A stretch of DNA of 64,000 bases from Volutella citrinella. Taxonomy: Eukaryota > Ascomycota > Sordariomycetes > Hypocreales > Nectriaceae. Shown in pieces: positions 22,538-32,300 of the stretch (position 1 is its first letter; every line of letters begins with the position of its first letter). The DNA lies in assembly GCA_034401135.1 (NCBI GenBank), contig JAWZSP010000002.1:806001-870000 (forward strand), written 5' to 3'. A program made the position numbers and the translations under genes. Below the pieces are notes generated by a model, which saw nothing but the letters and a program-made list of their open reading frames with translations, searched no databases and had not been told where the DNA came from.

Positions 22538-22921
22538 TCTGCATGCCGATCACTGCGTGTACCGGCCCCCGACGGTACTGTTTGGAGTTGTTCGCGTCTT
22601 GGCGCATAGCCTCGTTTCGCTCTGCAGGGACCAGAAAAAACTGGGATGTGCACCCGCCAAGAATTCGCCAAGAGACCATAACGAGACCATGGCCATTGAC
22701 CACAACACATGTGGGTGGGATGGCGGCATGGCGGCGGGATGAGATGGGGCACAGCGGGCGGGCGGCCGACTAGCGAAACAGCTAGTGACACGCTCACTTG
22801 ACTCGTCAGGTCGGTAGATGAAGTGTTTGCTGGCAGGACTGGGCGTGTTGTCTCTGCCGAAGCAAGCCATTACACAAATGTCACCGTCTCGTGGAGAGAT
22901 GAGGCGGACAGCGTGCCTCAT

Positions 22922-22946
22922 GGGGGGGGGGGGGGGGGGGGGGGGG
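22922..22946. repeat. Poly-G run of 25
   Basis: Twenty-five consecutive G on the plus strand about 400 bases before the NRPS start. It could fold as G-quadruplex DNA or be length-variable. The exact length may be a sequencing artefact. Confidence 0.85.
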
Positions 22947-23346
22947 CAGCGGGAGGCGGGAGCTAGCAGCGAACGAGACTAGCCGTCAGCCTCTCGGGGC
23001 AACAATGCGCCTCTGACGCAGGGGCGTCGACTGGTCCAGGGATGTCAGGGATCGGCACATGGGCGGACCGTGGCCATCCTCGCCCCGAGCATCTTGTGTC
23101 GGCGCCGCGGCGTCACGGCTCCCAAGCGATAGCGGCGGGCTGTTCGTGCCTTGGAAGTCGCTCGCCATAGGCCGATGATATAAGTCAGTTGGGGGTTGAC
23201 GGCTATCGGGGTAGCATACAGGTGCCATATGTAGCCGACAGGGCAGTGACACCATTTCTAGAGTCAAGAGTCAAGTCAAGTGCCAGACCTGCATTACACG
23301 CAGATCATCAATGTGACCACGCCTCACATACATCAACACCACTACC

Positions 23347-26300
23347 ATGAATGACACAACACCCACTAAGCAACACGCCAATGAGGCAGAGGCGCGGCAA
23401 CGGTTGGCCGCCTTCTCCTCAAAGCACTTGTCTGAAGCTGTCGAGAAGCTCGGCCTCGACGGCGAGGCCAGTGTCGAAGCTGTCCTGCCGACAACATGCA
23501 CGCAGAGCCAGCTGGCCATGAGCTTCGCCATGGACAGGCGCAAGTACATTAGCCACGCAGCACTCAACCTCAAGCAAGACGTTTCATTTGACGCCTTGGA
23601 GAAGGCGATTCATCTTGTCATCTCCCAGCAGCCCATCTACAGATGTGCGCTGCTTCCGTGCGACGATTCCCTCTCGCCGTTCGCCCAGGCCATCCTCACT
23701 CCCGAGTCCTGCCGTCAATGGACTGAGAACGAGAGCCGCGTCGTGCCAAGAAAAGCGGCTGCGGGGGAAGCTGGAGTCGATGTGAAAGAGTGGCTCGACC
23801 TGGCCGAGGCCAACATTTCCCTCGATGCTCACAAGCTATATCACATTCAAATCGTCGAGCCCGACTCCGCAGCCCAGCCAGGAGCTGGCCTCCTGCTCAT
23901 CAGCGCCGCGCAATGCATATGCGATGACACGTCACTGGAGCTGTTCATTGGTGACATCGCCAGGCACTATGCTGGGCTAGATGCCCTCCCCAGACGGAAC
24001 ATCTTGGATGTCACCCTGGAATGGGCCTCTAACGCCAACCCAGGGACAGACAAGCTATGGCAGGACTCAATGATTGGGTGGGAGGCCGAGAGCTTCGGGG
24101 CGCTCAGTGGCAACAATGTCAGCACGAAGCCAGCTGACGGCTTTGACCATGGAGTGGCCCAGCATGTCAGTGAGCTGCCATGGCACACGCTTGAGGAGAA
24201 GAGTGTGGCCTTGGGCTCATCGCCAGCCAACATCATCCAAGCGGCTTGGTCACTCCTCCTCCAGCAATTCACAGAAACCGACACTGGAGACGTGACATTT
24301 GGGCACGTACAGTGTGCCACGGAGACCCTCGCACACGCACCCACCTTCTCCGTGCTTCCCTGTCGAGTGGCTCTGCCCGAGCGACAGACTGTCGATCAGC
24401 TCCTCGGCAGCCTGGCACAATACTCGGAGCTGGCACAGAACAACAGACACACTTCCTTTGGTCTCTTCAAGACGCTGCCATACAACACGGCCTTGGCTCT
24501 GCATCAACCACCTTCACCAAACCGTGGTGATGATGCCCCGGCCTTTTGGACTGGCATTCAATCACCAGCCATCCGCTACGATGTTTCAATCTTTGCTGAA
24601 GTCTTCCCAATGGGACCTCACGCTCTGCATTCCAATTCCCAGTCACAAAACATGACGTTTAAGCTGTCATACAGCAAGGATGTCCTCTCTGAGATCTCTG
24701 CGGCCGCCATAGTCCGCCAACTCGCAGCACTGACTGCAACAGTCATGGAGGCATCCCTCGACGACATGGCCCAGTGGTTGCCCGTTCGTCTACCCCGCGA
24801 GCTTCTCTCAGCCGAGGGAACAGTTACGGACCTCGCTATGGCAAGCGGCGACAAGCGGAGAACTCAGCTTCTCCATGCCCAGTTTGAGGACCAAGCCGTG
24901 TCTACCCCAGACCGCCTGGCGCTCAGTTTCTACAACTCGCTAGACTCGCCTCCCACCGAGCTCAGCTACGGAGAGCTTGATGCGAGAGCCAACGGCCTGG
25001 CAAAGGTCCTGCGCGAGGAAGATGTCGAGATCATTCCCATCTGCATGAAGCGAAGCGTCGAGCTATATGTCGCCATCTTGGCTATTCTCAAGGTCGGCTC
25101 TGCATGGTGTCCCATCGACGAGACATCGCCGCTCCAGCGACGAACCTCGCTCATCGCTAGGACGAAGAGCAAGATCTTGCTGTCGACGACGGAGTCTCTT
25201 TCACTTGTTGAGCCCTGTCTTTCGCACGAGAGCCTTGAGGGGGTCCGTGTGATTCTCATCGATCAGTATGCGGACCAGAAGACGCCAGTGAGGCCCGAAA
25301 CCCGAGACAGCGTCACTTCCTCGCACGAACTGAATGGAGAGGATCTTGCCTACCTGCTATGGACCTCTGGCACCACGGGCGAGCCCAAGGGCGTCATGAT
25401 CCAGCACCGCGCTGCGACGAGGGCGATGCGGGATCTGCAAGTCCAAGTCGAGCATGACGAAGCGGCCGAACAGGTCCGCACGCTCCAGTTTTGCGCATCC
25501 AGCTTCGATGTGTTTGTCCAAGACCTGTTTTACACATGGGGTCTCGCCGGTGCTGCCATCAGCGCCACAAGAGAGCTCATGCTGGGCATGTTTGTCGACT
25601 TTGTCTGGAAATCTCGCCCGACGCATGCGCACCTGACGCCGTCCTTTGGAGCGAGCGTCAACGTTGACGACATCAAGGGGTCGACGATGCAGTACATCAC
25701 CTTTATCGGAGAGAAGCTGACAGAGGATGTCGCCGAGGCATGGGCGGCACCTGGAATCACCACCCGTGCTTATAATACGTACGGCCCTGCTGAGAACGCC
25801 GTCGTATCAACATTGAGACAGTTCTACGGAAAGAGCAGAGATGATGCCAAGGCCGCCAACGTGGGCTTCCCTCTGCACCACTGTACGGCTTATGTCGTGC
25901 GTGAGGTCGAGACCACTGATGAGGGCAAGAAGCGGTGGGATCTTGTCCCACGGTACGGTGTCGGAGAGCTGGCCTTGGGTGGCCCCCAGGTGGCCAAGGG
26001 CTATCTCAGCAATGAGGCCAAGACTACCAAGGCCTTCATCCAGGGCGGCCCTGGAATCGACGAGCGCATCTACCTCACAGGAGATGTGGTCCGCCTCAAC
26101 GACCACGGCTTCGAGTTCCTTGGCAGAAACGACGACTTGGTCAAGATCACCGGCATCCGCATCGAACTGAGCGAGATCAGCGCCGCTTGTGCCACCATCA
26201 AGGACGAGGAGCAGGCCGTCGAGCACGTTGAGACGCTGTATTTGCAGCGCCCGGGCTACGACTCCGACACGAACAACAAAGTCGTCGTCACGTTCGTGTC

Positions 26301-29300
26301 CACTAAGAAGAAAGACGTGGACACTGACAAGCTCCGAGCACGCGTCTTCCAGAGGGCCAAGGACATGCTCCCTACCTACATGGTACCCGGTCACGTCGTC
26401 GTCCTCGACAAGACCATGCCGAGAACCGCATCAAACAAGGTTGATCGAAAGGCCCTGACGGAGATCTACAAGGGATCGGATCTAGATGTGCTGGCTGGCA
26501 AGGGAGGGTCCAAGGCAGCTGATGGCGAGGAAAAGACGGGGACGGCCTGGACAGAAGACCAACTCCCAATTCTTCAGATCATTGCGGACCACTTCAAGGT
26601 AGCCATTGAGCCCCTTGCTTCGGAAGATAGCTTGGCTGGTCTTGGTTTCAGTTCCTTGCAGATCACAAAGCTCTCGTGGTCGTTGAGACGGGACCTGCAG
26701 TGCGCAGTTGGCGTTCTCGACCTCATGGGCTGTCAATTCCTCGGGGAGCTTGTGGATGTCGTCCTCAGCAAGATGCCGAGCCAAACTGCCAAGTTGAGCA
26801 GCACAACTGATGCAGATGTATCGCCACATGCCTCCTGGGTTTCTTCCATCAAAGAGACTCTAACCAAGAACGTTCGTGGCGACATGCGTCCGCAAGACAC
26901 TGCATATGTGCTGCCCGCAACTCCAGTCCAGGAATCTCTCGTCGTCGAGACGATGCGTGAGCCGGGCAGGTACTGGATCCATCGTGTCTTTGACTTGAAC
27001 CACCTCGGCGACATTGATGTCAACCGTTTGAAAGAAGCATGGGTTACGGCTGCCAAGAACTTCGACATTCTGAGGACCATGTTCATCCCCCTGACTCAAC
27101 TGGACACGGATGACGGTAGTAACATCGTCTCGTGGGCCCGTCAACAAGGTATCCATTCCACCATTTTGCAACTAGTTCGGGATGAGCCCAGAGTTCACTG
27201 GACTTGTCTATCTAGTGATCAAGACCAGAACCTCTCGTCCTGGGCCAAAAAGGTGCAAGTGGCATTGTCTCCCACAACAACAACCCAGCCACCTTGGGCC
27301 GTGACGTTTGCAGAGGGAACTGGCAAGGTGATGTTGAGTTTACATCACGCTCTCTACGACATGGTAGCCTCCGAGATCATTCTTGACGCCGTTGCCAGGA
27401 GTTACCGGGTGAAAGATGGCCCCAGTGAGGTAGTGCAGCTCCACAGAGGTATGGAGCTGGGCCTGCTTCCAAGTGCTGCGCAGAGAGATGAAGCGGCTTC
27501 GGTCTGGAGCAAGCGGCTGGCCGATGTCAGAGCAACTGCTGGCGCACTCAATGGCCCATTCCCTGATCTGACGCAATCGCGACAAAAGCAACCGCGGGGA
27601 ATTCTTCTCGCAACGCAACCTGTTCCTCCGACACTCATATCAGCTGCATCTGGATCTCCCAGCCTCCCAACCCTCCTCCAGTCCGCCTTCGGATGCGTCT
27701 TGGCATCGTACCTTGAGTTGAAGGCTATTGTACTCGGCCAGACAATTTCACAAAGAATCTTGCACCCCGACCTCGCTACCGTCATGGGCCCTGCAATGGC
27801 GACTGTTCCTGTCGTTGTTCGTGCAGACGCTCTCTCTACCGAGGAGCTCTGGAGTGATATGGCCAGCGACACGTTCAACTATTCGAAGATTACGCATAAC
27901 CTTCACCCGGTTGACATGAAGAAGCTGCTCAACCAAGGTAGCGACAACAGTCACGCCCCGTTCCCAGGTCTTTTTGTCTACCACCCAGCAACGGAGATTT
28001 CCAAGGACAGCCCAGCCCAACAGTTTTTCCGAGACGAGTATGAGGCCTTGTCACTCAATGTTGAGCATCCGTTGGCCCTCAAGATCTTCGAGGATGAATG
28101 GGTCATGGAGCTTACGGGTGACGGTCGCATAATTTCGCAAGCACAGTTGGATCTTCTGTTGGCTCAGGTCATTGACCAAGCCCATGCGATGATGAAGTCG
28201 CCGCAGCTTCCTCTCGACCAGCTCCAAAACACTCTCGGGCGCAGCCTCATTTCAATTAGTGGAGAAGCCACAACTTCGGGAGCTGTTTCAGCCAATCCTG
28301 CTGATGGGGTTTCTTTCCACGCCACCGAGCACCCCGACTGGGTTGCTGTGGAACAAGTGACTCTTCGAGATACAGAAGATGGCGAAGATGAGGTCACCAC
28401 TAAAACCATCACCTACGCTGACTTGGAGAAACTCGTGAACGCAATTGCCTCCAAGCTGGCATCTCACACACCCCGTCTCCAGCCTGACGACACAATTGGC
28501 CTTTATATGGGCCGTGATATCAAGTCACTTGCGGCCACATTGGCTATTTTCAAGTCTGGATACGTATACCTTCCCGTGGATGAGGACCTACCATCAGCGA
28601 GGAAGCAGTTACTCATCCGGGACGCCAAGGCAAAGCTCGTCATCACTACGCAGGAACTTGTCGGTGACCTGCAATTGAACCCCGACAATGACACACCAGC
28701 TCTCTTGCTTCCCGATGGCGATGGCGAGATTGAGGCTATCATGTCTTGGCCTGTAGCTGAACTTCAGAGTGCAGCTGGCGAGGGCGGCTACCTGATCTAC
28801 ACATCAGGTTCCACGGGTCGCCCCAAAGGTGTTCGCGTCTCCAACAGCAACTTGTGTCACTTCATTGCGGCCTTCAGCAACCGTTTGATCGGGTCCTCGC
28901 CCGAGACAGCCACTATCGGAGGCTCTGGGAAGTATCTCAACCTCACTTCCCGGGCCTTTGATCCCCATCTCACACAGATGTTCGTACCGTGGCGCCTCGG
29001 TCACCGCGTTGTGATTGGCAAGGACCGCACCGCTATGCTAGGCAGCTTGCAGAGGATCATCAATGAGTTGACCGTTACGCATTTTGGCTCTGTGCCGTCT
29101 GTCTTGACTCAACTGAGGCTGCGGCCTGACAATTTACCTTCGGTCAGAGTTGTGACGACGGGAGGAGAGAAGGCATCCATTGAGCTTCTGAACACCTGGT
29201 CCAAGGACCGTGACTCCAACGAGGCCGTCCTCTTCAACTTCTACGGGCCTACAGAGGCTACCATAGGCTGTCTGGGCCACGCAGTGAACCAGGACTCGAA

Positions 29301-32300
29301 CGCTAGGAATCTTGGCCTGCCGCTTGAAGGGCTTGAAGCAATTCTGCTGTGCCCCTCAACGGATGGCCAGCAAATTATTGCCCGAAGGGGACAGCCAGGA
29401 GAACTCTGCATCGCCGGCCCCCAGGTAGCCTTGGGATATCTTGAAAGACCACTTGAGAATGCCAAGGCTTTCCAAGTCACCTCTCTCCTGGGAGATGAGA
29501 AGAAGATTTACCGAACCGGTGACATGATGAGGATGATGCACGATGGCACACTCGAGTTCCTCGGCAGGGCAGATCAGCAAGCAAAGATCCGTGGTCAGCG
29601 ACTGGAACTCGACGAGGTCGTCTCCTTCCTGAAACAAGCAGCAGCAGAGGAGGGAGACTTGGACTTTGCTGCCACTGTTGTTTCCAGCGGCCCTGATTCC
29701 GCGAGCCAGCAGCAGCGACTTCTCGGCTTTGTGGCTCGCAAACCGAGCAGTCTCCTCAAAGGAGAGATCAGCACAGAGGTCGAAGTGCTCCGGAACCAGG
29801 GACAGGCGGTCACGATGCTTCTGGAGAGGATCCGGCAGAAGTGTGAAGCCGAACTGCCAGCCTTTATGATCCCAGAACTGCTTTGGGTCTCAAAGATCCC
29901 TTACCTAGTGGCTTCTGGCAAGGTCGACACTAAGCTGTTATCCAAGCTTGCATCAGATTTCTTCACGTTTTCTGAAGGTCACACTGAATCACGACCCAGT
30001 TTGGTTGCGAAGTCAGAGGTGGATGCCCCCCTCAATGCCACGGAGTGTCTGGTGGTTGCGGCCGTGGAAGAGGCTGTCGGCAGCAAGGTCAATGCCACTA
30101 CGGCAAGCAGCCTTCATCGCCTTGGAATCGACAGTCTCTCAGCCGTCCATCTGGTGTCTATCTTGAGGAAGAAGGGAGTTTTCGGAGTCACAATGGCCAA
30201 TGTTCTCTCGCCCTCTTCCACGATTGGATCCATATCCAGCTTGATCGGCCTGGAACAGCATCTTGGAATGACGCAAACAAAAGCCCAGACAACTCCCAAT
30301 CTGCCGGAGACCAAATCATTTACTATCGCCGACTTGGGACCAACTAGCGCTGGCTTGGACAAGTCTCAGATTGAAGCCATCTTGCCATGCCTCCCACTGC
30401 AGTCTGCTCTTGTCGCTCAATCCCTATTGTGGCTCAGTGCCAATGGCAAGGTTGAAGAGAATGGCACAGAAACCGATGTTCCATACGTCTCACAGTTCCG
30501 CTACCGACTTTCACCTGGAACAGACATCTTGAAATGGAGGGAAGCAGCCGAGTCCGTCATCGCATCTGAAGCCATGCTCAGAACCTGCTTCGTGCAACGG
30601 CATGATGGGCAGATTTTCCAGGTCGTCCTTCGCTCAAACCCGTCAGCCTTCGAAGACAAGGGACAAACGACAGACATTGTGGCCCAAATGAGCGTGAGAG
30701 CTCCCATCAGACTTCACATCGAGCAGGCTGGAGACTCCGAATCAGCCATCATCACCTTGAAGATCCACCATGCTCTATTCGATGGAGTAGCAATTGATGT
30801 TCTAAGAACGAAGATTCAATGGGCCTATCAGAACTCTGGAGACGTGTCTGATCCGACCCAGAGCCTCAGCGCTCTCACTGCCATCTCCAATCACTGCAAC
30901 TTGACAGAGGGTCTGATGGAATCCACTAGGCACCAGTGGGAACAGCTCTTAGTCGGCGTACGGCCGTGTCGCGTCGGGGCGAACAGGGACAACAATAACA
31001 ACAGAGCTGACATGGTCCGCTCAACACTTTGCCTGGACTATACTGTCGCCCAGTTGAAGAGCAAATTCCAATCTCGGGCTGAGCAGACGGGTCTTTCCAT
31101 CTCAGCTTCTTCCGCGTTCCAGCTCGCAACCTCTGTGTGCCTAGCCTCCCTTACGGGGCAGGCTTCGGTTGCGTATGGATTCGTGACGTCCCTGCGACCA
31201 TTCATTGGCGGCATCACCGATGGTGTTGATGAATTCATCGGGCCATGCCTCAACACTCTCATCCACACACTTACTCTGCAAGGAGGCAGCCAATCCTTGC
31301 TCGAGCTTACCAGGCATGTTGACGAGTTCCACCGCTCTGTATCTCAGGGTGCCATGCCGCTCGTCAGCGCGGAAAAGGTGCAACGCTGGGCCCATTCCGA
31401 GGACAAGTTGTTCGACAGTCTCCTCAGCATCAATGTGATTTCCGATACCGAGGCTGATGGTCAGACTGAGCCCGGGAGAATGCATGCTCTGCCGACGAGG
31501 AGCAAGAGTGACATGGCTCTGGCTATTGACGTTGATTTGCATGCCGATGGCAGAATCATCTTGACCCTTTCGTCGGCTGGAATTCTCAGCAAGTCTCAAC
31601 TTGATGATGTTGGCCGACTCTTTGAAAAGGTCGCATACCACTCTGCCGACGAGAGTGCCACTGTCGAGCAGTTTGTGCCCGGCCTATGCCCTGCCAACAC
31701 CGAGACGAACGCCCTCAAAGACCTTGAGGTCGAGGACTCCTTGTCAGACGAGGGCTACTTGTCTGATGAGGGATTCCAAGATGCCCTATCTTGCGTTCAA
31801 GTTGCCATCTGCCGTCTACTCGATATGAAGATCTCCGAGGTAGCACACAAGCCCAAGACGACCACGCTGTACCAGATTGGTATCGACTCCATCACCGTTC
31901 TACCTTTGGTGAAGTTCATCAACAAGTCTCAGGGTATCAAGATTAGCCCCGATGCTGTCATCAAGGCCCGATCGATTCAAGGGGTTGTGAAGCTTGTCCA
32001 AGCGGAGATGGCGAAGACTCACTCTTCTGTGGACTACAGCGGAAGCCAAACGACGCAGAGCGCTGCAGGCAGCAAAAATGGCGCCCTAGCTGACAAAGGA
32101 GGTTACGATGAGATGCTTCATCGTATCGCTCAGGATACTTTGTTTGTTGCGATGCCGCTTCAAGAAGGTATGCTAAGTGCATCACTAGCCATCAACAGTG
32201 ATGCATACACCTACACCCACACCATCCAGCTTTCCGGAGACGCTCTTCAAGAAGACAACTCTAGCCTCGACAAGTTCTTTGCGGCTGTCAAGAGCACGGT

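Larger units (their letters stand above)
22054..23346. promoter_or_regulatory. Upstream region of the siderophore NRPS
   Basis: 1.29 kb between the SidF-like gene and the NRPS on the same strand. It holds the minisatellite, a pair of SreA-type sites (22516-22537) and a 25-base poly-G run (22922-22946). ORFs here are short and unconvincing. Confidence 0.7.
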
